Shown: piece by piece, positions 34,704 through 43,458 of the stretch
Layout of the letters: every line of letters starts with the position of its first letter
Numbering within the stretch: position 1 is the first letter of the stretch
Assembly (NCBI GenBank): GCA_039934035.1
Contig: JBDTMZ010000168.1
Span: 115,405 to 179,404, forward strand
Reading direction: 5' to 3'
DNA from: Solibacter sp039934035
GTDB taxonomy: Bacteria; Acidobacteriota; Terriglobia; Bryobacterales; Bryobacteraceae
Length of the DNA stretch: 64,000 bases
The notes under the pieces: generated by a model
Seen by the model: only the letters and a program-made list of their open reading frames with translations
What the model was told of the DNA's origin: nothing
Database searches by the model: none
Program-made: the position numbers and the translations under genes

Positions 34704-35522
34704 ATGAGCGAAGAATTGGGCGAAGTTGATTTTCAAAGGTTCTGGCGGCGCCTGCAACAGCTTGGGCTCAATGCGTATGAGTCCCGTTCGTATCTGGTAC
34801 TGCTTGGCCATCCGAAATTCAAAGCGCTGGAACTGGCTGCGCGCGCACACGTGCCGCGGCAGAAAATCTACGAAGTACTGGACAGCCTGGTGGAAAAAGG
34901 CTTTGCGCAGGTGGTTCAGGAGAAGACGAAGCTCTTCTCGGCGGTGGAACCGAGCCTGGCGATTCCCGGCTATCTCGCACGCAAACGTCAGGTGTTGGAA
35001 CAGGAACTCACCGATAACGGTCGCGCCGGCGGCGCCCTTATTGATGATCTCAAGGAGCTTTACTCCGAAGGCCAGGGCGGCCGCGGTACCCTCGATTTCC
35101 TCCGCATTGTGACCGAGCCCGCGCAAACCGGGGCCGAATACCGGCGCATGCTGCTGGAAGTCAAACGCGAATATCTGGAATTTTCGCGACCGCCCTACGC
35201 GGTCGATCCGCTGGATGAGAAGCTGGTCAAGCAGGCCGGCCAAAGCGGCGTTGCCTGCCGCCTGCTGCTGGAATCGGCCTCGCTCGACACTACGCACCGG
35301 CAGCGCCTCGCCGAATACGTTACCAGCGGTGTTCAGGTTCGCATCGCCGATTCCCTGCCCATGAAACTCGCCGTCTTCGATGGCGATAAAGGCTTGCTGG
35401 CGCTGCTCGACCCCGTCATCACGCGGCCCACCTGGACTGCCGTCGTCTTTCGCCACGAAGGCATGGGTGAAGCGATGAAGGCCCTGTTCGAGGAGCGCTG
35501 GCGCCGCGGTACAGATCTATAG
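34704..35522 (+). CDS. TrmB-like transcriptional regulator
   Basis: A 272-residue protein. The ATG at 34704 has GAGGA three bases upstream; a TTG at 34686 in the same frame is less likely. N-terminal winged helix-turn-helix of the TrmB type (LQQLGLNAYESRSYLVLLGHPKFKALELAARAHVPRQKIYEVLDSLVEKGFAQ) at ~17-75, followed by a coiled segment and an effector-like domain (~135-270, VACRLLLESASLDT ... VFDGDKGLLALLDP). TrmB proteins were described as sugar-responsive regulators in archaea and also occur in bacteria. The target here is unknown. Confidence 0.82.
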   Translation: MSEELGEVDFQRFWRRLQQLGLNAYESRSYLVLLGHPKFKALELAARAHVPRQKIYEVLDSLVEKGFAQVVQEKTKLFSAVEPSLAIPGYLARKRQVLEQELTDNGRAGGALIDDLKELYSEGQGGRGTLDFLRIVTEPAQTGAEYRRMLLEVKREYLEFSRPPYAVDPLDEKLVKQAGQSGVACRLLLESASLDTTHRQRLAEYVTSGVQVRIADSLPMKLAVFDGDKGLLALLDPVITRPTWTAVVFRHEGMGEAMKALFEERWRRGTDL

Positions 35523-35591
35523 CGCGGACAGTCCGAAGCCTGTCCACAAATCATCGACCGAAACACCGGCGATCCGGAGCTGGAATTTCCA

Positions 35592-36365
35592 CTACTGTTC
35601 AAAACGCAGGCAGGCGCGCCCGAGATAAATCTCGTCGCCTGCCCGCAGTTTTTCGCCGCGCCGGTTGCCCGCGGGAACCTCGATCGACCGGCCCTCACGA
35701 AAGACGCGGGTGCCGTACTCGCTGCCGTCGTCGACCAGCCTGAAACTGCCCTCGTCACGCTTGATGTGTGCGTGCTTGCGCGATACCGAAGCGTTCGCCT
35801 CATCGGCGCCGTCCTCGAAGACCACGTCATTACACCGCAGGACGCGATGATCGGCATCCAGCAACTCCGGCAGTCTCCCCAAGTTGAGTCGCGCCTTGTC
35901 CAGCGGATACGCCACGCGCTCCGCCTTGCCCTTCACCACCACCAACCGCGCCGCCGGCATCTCCACCGGAGCCACGCGCTCCGCCTTTACCGGCGCCGCC
36001 GCGTACGCGATCGCGAAAGGTCCAAGCCCCGCCTCCGCGGTGCGCACTTCCACCGTGAACCCGCGCGGCAATTCCGTCTCGCTACCTTCCAGCGCCTCGA
36101 GGATGTCCCTCCACAGACGCTCGCCGAACGCAGCCTGCAGAACCGTCCGCCGCTCCTGTTCCGCCGCCACGAGGGTCACCAGCACCTGCGCGAACGGGAA
36201 GATCCGGCGGCCGCGCGCCACCGTCTCTACCTTGCTTTCGATTTCCGTCAGAATCGCGCGATGGAGTAGTAGCAACTCGCTGGAATCGGCCGGACCGAAC
36301 ATGCGCTCGGTGAAGCGGTGAAACCCGCGCTCGATGGTTTTCTCGATTTCCGAAAAGAGACTCAT
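35592..36365 (-). CDS. FHA-domain protein, FhaA-like
   Basis: A 257-residue cytoplasmic protein, last gene of the cell-wall signalling cluster. Residues 1-105 (MSLFSEIEKTIERGFHRFTERMFG ... PFAQVLVTL) resemble the N-terminal domain of actinobacterial FhaA (DUF3662). Residues ~155-257 form an FHA phosphothreonine-binding domain (LNLGRLPE, SVSRKHAHIKRDEGSFRLVDDGSEYGTRVF). In mycobacteria FhaA binds phosphorylated wall-synthesis proteins; the same is inferred. Its ATG overlaps the RodA-PBP2 stop by four bases (ATGA), so the two are translationally coupled. Confidence 0.87.
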   Translation of the reverse strand: MSLFSEIEKTIERGFHRFTERMFGPADSSELLLLHRAILTEIESKVETVARGRRIFPFAQVLVTLVAAEQERRTVLQAAFGERLWRDILEALEGSETELPRGFTVEVRTAEAGLGPFAIAYAAAPVKAERVAPVEMPAARLVVVKGKAERVAYPLDKARLNLGRLPELLDADHRVLRCNDVVFEDGADEANASVSRKHAHIKRDEGSFRLVDDGSEYGTRVFREGRSIEVPAGNRRGEKLRAGDEIYLGRACLRFEQ

Positions 36366-39300
36366 TGCTGAATCAATCCCAAATGCAAAGCCGTATTCAC
36401 GATCTCGGCCGCCGCGGGCGCCGCCGCCGTGCCGCCGTACACTCCATTTTCCACCAGGACGGAGAATGCGATCTTGCGCCCCGCTCCGCCATACGGCGCG
36501 TAGCCGATGAACCAGGCGTGCGATGCCGCGTCCGCCAGTTCCGCCGTGCCCGTCTTGCCTGCAACCGGGACGTTCGCCGCGCCGCGCCGGCCGGTGCCGC
36601 CGGTCACCACTTCGCGCATGAATTTCCCCAGTAGATTCGCCGCGTCCGCGGGCAGGATGGTCACCGGCGGCGCGACGCGTCCGTTGTTTTCATCGGTCAG
36701 CCAGCGGCCCACCGGCATGGCTCCCTGATTGGCCACCGTGGCCGCCACGCGCGCCATCTGGAACGGCGATGCCACCACTTCGCCCTGTCCGTACGCCGAT
36801 TGCGCCAGCGCCTTTTTCAACTCCGCCGCCGTATCCGGGGATGAAGCCGCGATTCCCAGCAGGGCGGTGGTATCGTGCAGCGCGTCCGCGCCCACATCGT
36901 AGGTGCCGAGTTGCGCGAAGTACGCATTGCAGCTCACTACCAGGCCATGCTCCAGATCGAGCGTGCCGTGCGGCGATTTGTCCTGTATGTCGTCCCGTAT
37001 GGGCCGCTTCGAGCCCTTGAGGAATGCGCCCACGCGCCCGTCCGGCAGCCGGTCGCATTGATAGGTTTTCCTGGCCAGCCCCGCGTCTTTGCGCAGCGCC
37101 GCCATCGATGTGACTACTTTGAATGTCGAGCCCGGCGGATAGAGTCCGTACCGCGCGCGATCCAGATAAGGGTTGCCTTCGTCCTGCGCCTGTTCGCCTT
37201 GCAGTTGCCCGCCCGCCACCGGGAGCGGGTAACTTACCGCGGCCAGTAGATCGCCCGTCGCCGGATCCATCACCACCGCCGCGCCCTTCGTCTGCCCGGC
37301 CAGCTTCAAGTGATTGCGCAAGATCTCCGCCGTCTTCACCTGCAGGCGCGAATCGATGGACATGCGCACGTCGCGCGGCCGGTCGAGTACGCGCTTCACG
37401 TCGGGATGCTCCGGCTCATTGCGATGGCGCAGCAGCGGCACCAGTTCGCGATAGTCGTAGCGCAGCACGCGATCCATCTTCCCCGTGCCGGGATTTTTCA
37501 CTTCGACCAGCGTGGGACGGTCGTCGTACCCGCGCAGGCGGCGCGCCGAATCGCGCTCCACGAAACTGGTGTTGGAGGCGCCCCAGCGCAGGCGCGTGCG
37601 CAAATCGCCCAGCAGGTCGAACATCAGCCCGCCAAACGGATAGTAGCGCGCATCGCCTCGCGGACACGCCTTGTCGATGTCGATGCCGAGCGCCTGGTAA
37701 TCCGCGCGATGCTTCTCCAGTTCGCTCCAGTTACTGGTCGCGAGCGGCAAGCCGTTGCGGTCGTAGATCGTCCCTTTCGGGATCTCGCGCATGATCTCGT
37801 TCAGCCGCGGATTGTATTGATAGCGCCGTCCGCCATCCGCCTGCACCACCAGCGTGCCCGCGCCCACCATCGGCCCGCTGCGCAGCACTTGGACGTACGC
37901 GGCTTTGCCTACGATCACCGCCGCGCCGGCTGCAAACACCATACCTGCGACGGCCAGCGGGACGCGGAACGGCGCCGCCGTTTCCTCGGACGCTTTTTGA
38001 TGCTCGCTCGCTCCCTCACGGTCGCGGCTCGGTTTGGGGCCGCTCGGCTTCGGCGCCACAGAGAGCAGGATGCCCATCAGCGCGAAGTTCGCAATCATCG
38101 CCGTGCGCCCGTAACTCAGGAACGGCGTCACTACGCCCGTCAGCGGCAGGACGCCCAACGCGCCGCCGGCGATCAACAGAATTTGCAACGCCGTGACCGC
38201 GCCAATGGCCGCGGCCAGGAAAAACTCATAGTCGGTGCGGGCGCGCAGCGCGATCCGGAAGCTGCGATAGATCAGGAACGCATAGATCGCGAATACGGCC
38301 GCCACGCCCAGCCAGCCCCACTGCTCGCCGAGCACCGAGAGAATCAGATCGGTGTGTCCCGCCGGCACGAACTGCGGCTCGCCGCGCCCCATGCCCGTCC
38401 CCGCCAACCCGCCAGTGGCGAACGCCCACAACGAATGCGCCACCTGATCGCCGCCGTGCACCAGATTGTCCCAGGGTGAAAGCCACATGGACACGCGCTC
38501 GCCGACGGTGTGCGGCACTCCCAGCAGGTAGCCCGCGCCGAACCCCGCGCCCAGTAGCGCGAGCCCCGCGACCGGCACCAGGGCGCTGCCGCGCGCAATG
38601 CCGTAGAGCGTCAGGAACAGGCAGGCAAAGACCAGCGCCGGGCCCATGTCCTTTTGCAGGAAAAAGAAGAGTAGCGACAGCGCCACACTGACCAGCGCCG
38701 GCAGAGTGAATTCGACGGGCGGAATGTCGATGCGGGAAGTCAGCGCGGCCAGCGAGGGGCGATGCTCGCGCGCGTGGCGCAGCACATCCCACGTCTTGGC
38801 AAAATAGCCCGCCAGGAAAAACACCAGCAGCACCCGGATGACCTCCACCGGTTGGAAGCCGAACAGATTCACCTTGGCGTCGCTGGTGCCCGGACCGCTG
38901 CCCAATAGCACCAGCAGCGCCGACAAAACAAAGCTCGCCAGTAAAGGCACGAAGCTCAGTTTTCCCATCAGGCGCTGGTAGTTGAAGGCGCTCAGCACCG
39001 CCAATAGCAGCGCGCCGGCGGCTGCGCCCTGGGCGAAATCCACGAACAGCACGTTGTCACGCACCGGGTCGCGCAGACTGATCATGAGAATCATCCCGAT
39101 CCCGCTCAGTGCCAAAAGCGCCGGCAGAAAGACCTGATCGCCCTCGAAACCGCGCAAGCTCCAGAAGATGTGTACCAGCCAAAAGACGCCCAGGAAAATG
39201 CCGCACCACAAGTAGAAGGCGCGTTGGAATTGCGCCGGAGTGCGCACCACAAGGAGCGGCTTCAACTGCCGGAATTGCTCGCTGGTGACCAGCTTGTTGC

Positions 39301-39640
39301 GGAGAATTCCGCCGACGTTGGTGAGTCCTCCGCTCAGGTAATAGATGTCGCGCGCCGCCGCGTCGCGTTCGCGCATTTTGGGGAAGTACGGCGACAGCGC
39401 GGGAATCAGTTCCTCGCGCGCATTCAGCGAATTCAAATTCAGCAGCCGCTTGGCACTCAGCCCCGCGTCCACCTCGGCGAGCCCCGCCGATTTTGCCTTG
39501 TGAACCTGGTAGAGCCCGAGCGCTACCAGCAGGGTGGTTGCCGCCAACAGCAGTAACTCCCATCCTCGCCACGCGGCGCGTGGACCCGCGTACGCCCGCG
39601 CCACCGCCCGCTCCGTCGCTCTGCTGCGCGTGAGGGCCAT
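36362..39640 (-). CDS. Fused RodA/FtsW glycosyltransferase and PBP2 transpeptidase
   Basis: A single 1092-residue protein carrying both peptidoglycan-polymerising activities. Residues ~25-530 are a multi-spanning SEDS protein (GLAGTGMGRGEPQFVPAGHTD; GVVTPFLSYGRTAMIANF). A linker at ~530-560 is partly made from a dispersed repeat (PSRDREGASE). A membrane anchor (~570) is followed by the class B PBP: catalytic Ser in YPPGSTFK (~839), SCNAYF and KTGTAE (~1028). All three transpeptidase motifs are intact. Normally RodA and PBP2 are separate partners; the fusion fixes them one to one. It starts one base after the stop of a Ser/Thr kinase gene. Confidence 0.94.
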   Translation of the reverse strand: MALTRSRATERAVARAYAGPRAAWRGWELLLLAATTLLVALGLYQVHKAKSAGLAEVDAGLSAKRLLNLNSLNAREELIPALSPYFPKMRERDAAARDIYYLSGGLTNVGGILRNKLVTSEQFRQLKPLLVVRTPAQFQRAFYLWCGIFLGVFWLVHIFWSLRGFEGDQVFLPALLALSGIGMILMISLRDPVRDNVLFVDFAQGAAAGALLLAVLSAFNYQRLMGKLSFVPLLASFVLSALLVLLGSGPGTSDAKVNLFGFQPVEVIRVLLVFFLAGYFAKTWDVLRHAREHRPSLAALTSRIDIPPVEFTLPALVSVALSLLFFFLQKDMGPALVFACLFLTLYGIARGSALVPVAGLALLGAGFGAGYLLGVPHTVGERVSMWLSPWDNLVHGGDQVAHSLWAFATGGLAGTGMGRGEPQFVPAGHTDLILSVLGEQWGWLGVAAVFAIYAFLIYRSFRIALRARTDYEFFLAAAIGAVTALQILLIAGGALGVLPLTGVVTPFLSYGRTAMIANFALMGILLSVAPKPSGPKPSRDREGASEHQKASEETAAPFRVPLAVAGMVFAAGAAVIVGKAAYVQVLRSGPMVGAGTLVVQADGGRRYQYNPRLNEIMREIPKGTIYDRNGLPLATSNWSELEKHRADYQALGIDIDKACPRGDARYYPFGGLMFDLLGDLRTRLRWGASNTSFVERDSARRLRGYDDRPTLVEVKNPGTGKMDRVLRYDYRELVPLLRHRNEPEHPDVKRVLDRPRDVRMSIDSRLQVKTAEILRNHLKLAGQTKGAAVVMDPATGDLLAAVSYPLPVAGGQLQGEQAQDEGNPYLDRARYGLYPPGSTFKVVTSMAALRKDAGLARKTYQCDRLPDGRVGAFLKGSKRPIRDDIQDKSPHGTLDLEHGLVVSCNAYFAQLGTYDVGADALHDTTALLGIAASSPDTAAELKKALAQSAYGQGEVVASPFQMARVAATVANQGAMPVGRWLTDENNGRVAPPVTILPADAANLLGKFMREVVTGGTGRRGAANVPVAGKTGTAELADAASHAWFIGYAPYGGAGRKIAFSVLVENGVYGGTAAAPAAAEIVNTALHLGLIQQ
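38004..38034. repeat. Partial family A repeat inside the RodA-PBP2 coding sequence
   Basis: A 31-base copy of the intergenic repeat seen at 19.2 and 23.9 kb (CGCTCCCTCACGGTCGCGGC) lies in frame in the linker of the fusion gene and is read on the minus strand as SRDREGASE. It keeps the frame open, so it appears tolerated as linker sequence. Confidence 0.78.
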
Positions 39641-39641
39641 G

Positions 39642-41561
39642 CTAGTGGGCTTCGCTCTCGATCTGCTGCATCCGGAAGTTCACGCTCTCCAGGCTGGACC
39701 GCAGTTTCTCCAGGTTGGCAATCGACTTGCCCCACGGCGCGATCTCCTGGTACAACTCCTGTGCGCGCTTGTAATCGTCGGCGGCGCGTTGGATCTGGTC
39801 CTTCTCCGGCGGCAGGCCGCGGACGTTGCGCGAATCCCACCACAGGCGGTCGCCGCGCTCGCGATAGCCATCCGCCAATAAACTCTTTTCGCGATTGCCC
39901 AGCGCGTAGCCGCGCCGCTGCGCCTGCTGCAAGGCCTCATAGCCCTTATCGATATCCTTCAGCCCATAGACGTAGAGGCGCGCCAGGCCCAGTTCCGGGT
40001 CCGGCGATTTGGGCAACAGTTTCTGCGCCTCGCTGAACTTGTCCACCGCCGAGTTCAGTTCCTGCGCGCTGCGGTGCGACGTGCCGTTGATGCGCGCCAG
40101 ATGCCCTTCGGAAAGGCGCAATTTCCCGCGCGCATTGTCGTCGGGACTCACGGCCAGGGCGCGCGCCGCTGCCGTGCGGGCCCGCTCCCAGTCCTTTTCG
40201 TAGATGGTCTGCGCTTCGTTATTCCGGTAATTGTCGATCACGTGGTCCGCCGCCGCCAGAAACTTCTTCTTCACGATGTTGCGCGGCCCGTACAGAAGGA
40301 AAGACGAGGGGCTGCCCTTCGAAAGTTCCGTCCATTTCGTCCAGATCTGGTCCAGGTCCGTTAGTTGTTCGGCCTCGATTTCGCGCGCCAGCGTCTGGCC
40401 GTGCTGGTACATCAGGTATTGCGAAGTGATCAGCCACGCGGAGTACAGCACCCCGGCCAGCAGCAATCCCACCAGCACCCGGATCGTGAGGCTGAAGGCC
40501 GATGGCCGCGGCCTGGTCGCCGCCGTGCCGCTGGCCTGCGTTCTGAAATTGCCGGTGGGCGCTCCGTTGCCCGTGTGCGGGGTCCGCCGCGTCCCATCGG
40601 TGTCCGTCTCCGGTGGGAGGGTGCGCCGCGTCTCGTCGCCCGCGCCATCCTCACGCGGGCGGAAGGTGCGGCGGGTCGCGTCTAGATCTTCGCTCACCGC
40701 CCGCACGATGCCGCCGGCTTTCCAGCTTTCCAGCTCCTCCTGCAACTCGCGAGCGCTCTGATAGCGCAGTTCCGGGTCGGGAGCCATGGCTTTGATGAGG
40801 ATGCGCCGCAGGGCTTCGGGGCAGGGATCTGGCGCCGGCGGCGGCGCGATGCGCGAGCGAATCATACGCTCCAGCCGCTCTGTGCTGGCCGCCTGATAGG
40901 GTTGCAAGCCCGAGACCATCTCGTACAGCATGACGGCGAGCGACCACAGGTCGGACCCGATGTTCACGTCGCCCGAATCCAGCCGCTCCGGCGAAGCATA
41001 GGGCACGCTGCCGAATTCATTGCGCGTCAGACGGCGCGACATGGAGAGCGCCTTGGCGATGCCGAAATCCAGGACGCGGACGTCGCCGCGCGCATCGATG
41101 CGGATATTCTTCGGCTTGATGTCGCCGTGCACTACGCCGCGAAAATCCTTGCCGTCGATCTCGACTTCCAGATTGTGCGCGTGATCCAGTGTGCGGGCCA
41201 CGGCAATCGCCACGAAGGCGGCGAACTCTGGCGTCAGCGGACCGTGGCGCATCAGTTCGGCGAGGTCCTGCCCGTCGATGTACTCCATGGCGACATAGAA
41301 ATATCCGTCCATGTCGCCGGCATCGTACACGCGCACCACGTGAGGATCGATTCCGGCGAGCCGCGCCTGCAAGTCTGCTCCGCGATGCTCGGCTTCGATG
41401 GCGGCAATGGTATCGGCATCCTGCGCGTGCTCGATCAGCTTCAGGGCGACGGCGCTGCCGTTTTCGGAGTCGGTGGCGAGGTAGACGTCGGCCATGCCGC
41501 CGCGCCCCAGTTTGCGCACGATCTCGAAGCGGCCGATCTTGCGGCTGATGGGCGCGATCAT
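39642..41561 (-). CDS. Transmembrane Ser/Thr protein kinase (PknB-like), non-RD type
   Basis: A 639-residue kinase. Catalytic domain ~11-275: GRGGMADVYLA loop, Lys in AVALKLIEH, DFGIAK, and GSVPYASPERL. The catalytic loop reads HGDIKPKN, so the usual Arg of HRD is Gly while the catalytic Asp is kept. A Thr/Arg-rich juxtamembrane region (~290-355, TRRTFRP, TRRTLPP, TRRTPHT) may be autophosphorylated. One membrane span (~355-377) is followed by an outward ~260-residue region rich in helices, TPR-like (AQEL, GYEALQQAQRRGYALG). It heads the kinase/RodA-PBP2/FHA operon, one base before the fusion gene. No PASTA domains, unlike actinobacterial PknB. Confidence 0.92.
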   Translation of the reverse strand: MIAPISRKIGRFEIVRKLGRGGMADVYLATDSENGSAVALKLIEHAQDADTIAAIEAEHRGADLQARLAGIDPHVVRVYDAGDMDGYFYVAMEYIDGQDLAELMRHGPLTPEFAAFVAIAVARTLDHAHNLEVEIDGKDFRGVVHGDIKPKNIRIDARGDVRVLDFGIAKALSMSRRLTRNEFGSVPYASPERLDSGDVNIGSDLWSLAVMLYEMVSGLQPYQAASTERLERMIRSRIAPPPAPDPCPEALRRILIKAMAPDPELRYQSARELQEELESWKAGGIVRAVSEDLDATRRTFRPREDGAGDETRRTLPPETDTDGTRRTPHTGNGAPTGNFRTQASGTAATRPRPSAFSLTIRVLVGLLLAGVLYSAWLITSQYLMYQHGQTLAREIEAEQLTDLDQIWTKWTELSKGSPSSFLLYGPRNIVKKKFLAAADHVIDNYRNNEAQTIYEKDWERARTAAARALAVSPDDNARGKLRLSEGHLARINGTSHRSAQELNSAVDKFSEAQKLLPKSPDPELGLARLYVYGLKDIDKGYEALQQAQRRGYALGNREKSLLADGYRERGDRLWWDSRNVRGLPPEKDQIQRAADDYKRAQELYQEIAPWGKSIANLEKLRSSLESVNFRMQQIESEAH

Positions 41562-41584
41562 GCGGCGATCGCCTCCGTTGTCCT

Positions 41585-41674
41585 AGCTTCGCTCGGATGG
41601 ACAAGGCAGAGCCTTATCCCACTCAAAACTCTCTGGTGGCATATGGCTCTGCCTTGTGCAGGCGAGCAACGCTC
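41585..41674. repeat. Family B and C repeats facing each other, a large hairpin
   Basis: A family B copy (41585-41623) is met by an inverted family C unit (41636-41674). Arms 41601-41622 and 41636-41657 pair at 20 of 22 positions across a 13-base loop, followed by GGCGAGC-AAC-GCTCGCC. It sits immediately upstream of the kinase start and keeps that frame open, giving a false extension (GIRLCLVHPSEARTT). Confidence 0.82.
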
Positions 41675-41738
41675 GCCAGGGGCGGCAGGCATTTTCCAAA
41701 ATCCTTGTACGGCCGACGAGAAGGAGGACGAGAATATT

Positions 41739-41901
41739 GGCCGCCGATGAACGCCGATGAACGCCGATGGGAAGCTTGACGACTCTTTGGAACAGCTTTG
41801 CGCTTCGACGCTTTGCCATGCAAGAAAATAGATTGAACCGGATAGGTCCGCGCTCGGAAGAGCGCGCCGCCTAAAGGCGGCGGCAGGCAGGAATGCCTGC
41901 C
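41739..41901. repeat. GCCGATGAAC tandem repeat and a three-hairpin block
   Basis: At 41739-41770 the unit GCCGATGAAC is repeated about three times, as in the inverted repeat at 51.9 kb. At 41850-41901 three hairpins follow each other with no spacing: GCGCTC-GGAA-GAGCGC, GCCGCCT-AA-AGGCGGC and GGCAGGCA-GGAA-TGCCTGCC. Together with the element before, these repeats fill the 367-base gap (41562-41928) between the kinase and phosphatase genes. I see no gene there. Confidence 0.78.
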
Positions 41902-41928
41902 CCACAAAATGGCCAAGCGGGGCGCTCC

Positions 41929-43458
41929 TCATTGCTTGGCTCCTGCCGCCTGGCGCGCGGCGCGGCTGGATGCGGCCGGCGCCGGGCTCAGAAAGAAATT
42001 CAGCAGCTTCACGGAGTCCGCCGGAGGAGGCTCCAGCACGTTGCGATCGAAGGTATTGCCGATCAGCGAAGGCTTCGCGCCGTCGCGCGCCGCCACGCCC
42101 GCACCCTTATTTCCTTGCAGCAGATTGTGCGACAGCCACGGGGACGAGGGGCCGAGTATGAGCACGCCCTCCGCCAGGCAATCTCGAATCGCATTGGCGC
42201 GCAGCACAGGGCTGGCGCTGCCGCGAATCTCGATGCCGACGCCCGCTCCTTTCACCTCCACGTCATCGATCTCCACCACCGAATCGCGCAGTGCGATGCC
42301 CGCGGAGAGCGGCGATTCGCTATCCGCCAGAATGCGGAAGCCGCTGAAGCGCGCGCCCTTCACTCCTTCGGCGATTACTGCCGGACCGCTGCTCAGCGGC
42401 GCGGCGCGCAACTTCGGTTCGCGCGGTACGCGTGCCCGCAGCGTGACCCCATCCTTCAGCCGGACTTGCTCGCGATACTCTCCCTCGGGTACCTCCACCG
42501 TATCGCCGGACCGCGCTTCGGCCATGGCGGCGGCGATGGTGCCGCTCACCGTGATCACTCGCGGCACAATCGTGATCGGCGCCGGCTGCCACATCGCGCG
42601 GGTCAGCCATGCGAGCCCCGCCGCCACCAGCAAACCCGCCAGGAACGGCAGCGCGAGCGGAAGCACTTCGATGGTCCGCCTCCCGGCAGGCGCGACCACG
42701 GGCGCGGGCGCCGTGAAGCGCTCGCCTTCCACCACGACCACCGTCACGTTGTCCTTGCCGCCCGCGCGATTGGCTGCCGCGATCAATTCCCGCACGGCGC
42801 TTTCGGGATGGCCCGCGTGCCGTTCCACCGCGGCGCGAATCTCCGCCGAGGTGACGAGATCGCTCAGCCCGTCGCTGCACAGGAGCAGCGCGCCGTCGCC
42901 ATCGAACGGGAAACTGCGCACCTCCATGAAATCGACGTCTTCGGGCGCGTGCTCTTCACTGCCCACGTCGCGGTAGACTTCGTTGCGGCGTGGATGGCGC
43001 ATGGCTTCGGCTTCGTTCAATTCGCGATTGTCCTCGCGCTCGCCCACCGGCGAATGATCGTGGGTGATCTTACGAATCGCGCCGCCGCGTACCAGATACA
43101 GTCGCGAATCGCCCACATGGCCCACTACCGCCGTGCCGTTTTCGAGCACCACCAGTGTGAGCACGCACGCCATGCCGGCGTATTCCGGAGTGGCGCGCGA
43201 TTCGCGCAGAATCTCGTTGTTGGCCATCGCAATGGCTTCCCGCACGCGCTGTTCCACACTGCCGGTCTGCCGCTCCAGGCGTGCGCGCACGCGTTCCACG
43301 GCGATCTCCGCGGCCTTCTCGCCCGCGGCCTGGCCGCCGATTCCGTCCACCACCAGGAAGATGCCGCGCTCCGAGTCCACGTGGAACGCGTCCTCGTTGT
43401 TGTTGCGGACCCGGCCGGGGTCGCTCGCCCCGGCGCACCTGACGTTGGTCTTAACCAT
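41929..43458 (-). CDS. PP2C Ser/Thr phosphatase with membrane span and outward beta-helix
   Basis: A 509-residue protein. The ATG at 43458 starts MVKTNVRCAGASDPGRVRNNNEDAF. PP2C domain ~1-245 with metal motifs NNNEDAF, DGIGGQAAGEKAA, GDSRLYL, CSDGLSDL and KDNVTVVVVE. One membrane span ~262-285. The outside part (~290-490) reads like a right-handed beta-helix of the pectate-lyase/NosD kind (GDTVEVPEGEYREQVRLKDGVTLRAR; IRDCLAEGVLILGPSSPWLSHNLLQGN). It is the PstP counterpart of this kinase locus; the beta-helix, unlike PstP's short tail, could bind polysaccharide or peptidoglycan. Its start overlaps the FHA gene stop by eight bases. Confidence 0.9.
   Translation of the reverse strand: MVKTNVRCAGASDPGRVRNNNEDAFHVDSERGIFLVVDGIGGQAAGEKAAEIAVERVRARLERQTGSVEQRVREAIAMANNEILRESRATPEYAGMACVLTLVVLENGTAVVGHVGDSRLYLVRGGAIRKITHDHSPVGEREDNRELNEAEAMRHPRRNEVYRDVGSEEHAPEDVDFMEVRSFPFDGDGALLLCSDGLSDLVTSAEIRAAVERHAGHPESAVRELIAAANRAGGKDNVTVVVVEGERFTAPAPVVAPAGRRTIEVLPLALPFLAGLLVAAGLAWLTRAMWQPAPITIVPRVITVSGTIAAAMAEARSGDTVEVPEGEYREQVRLKDGVTLRARVPREPKLRAAPLSSGPAVIAEGVKGARFSGFRILADSESPLSAGIALRDSVVEIDDVEVKGAGVGIEIRGSASPVLRANAIRDCLAEGVLILGPSSPWLSHNLLQGNKGAGVAARDGAKPSLIGNTFDRNVLEPPPADSVKLLNFFLSPAPAASSRAARQAAGAKQ

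Noticed and set aside
34665..35456. Minus-strand 263-residue frame opposite the TrmB-like gene
   Set aside because: No domain and a shadow composition; the plus-strand frame has a clear helix-turn-helix and ribosome site.
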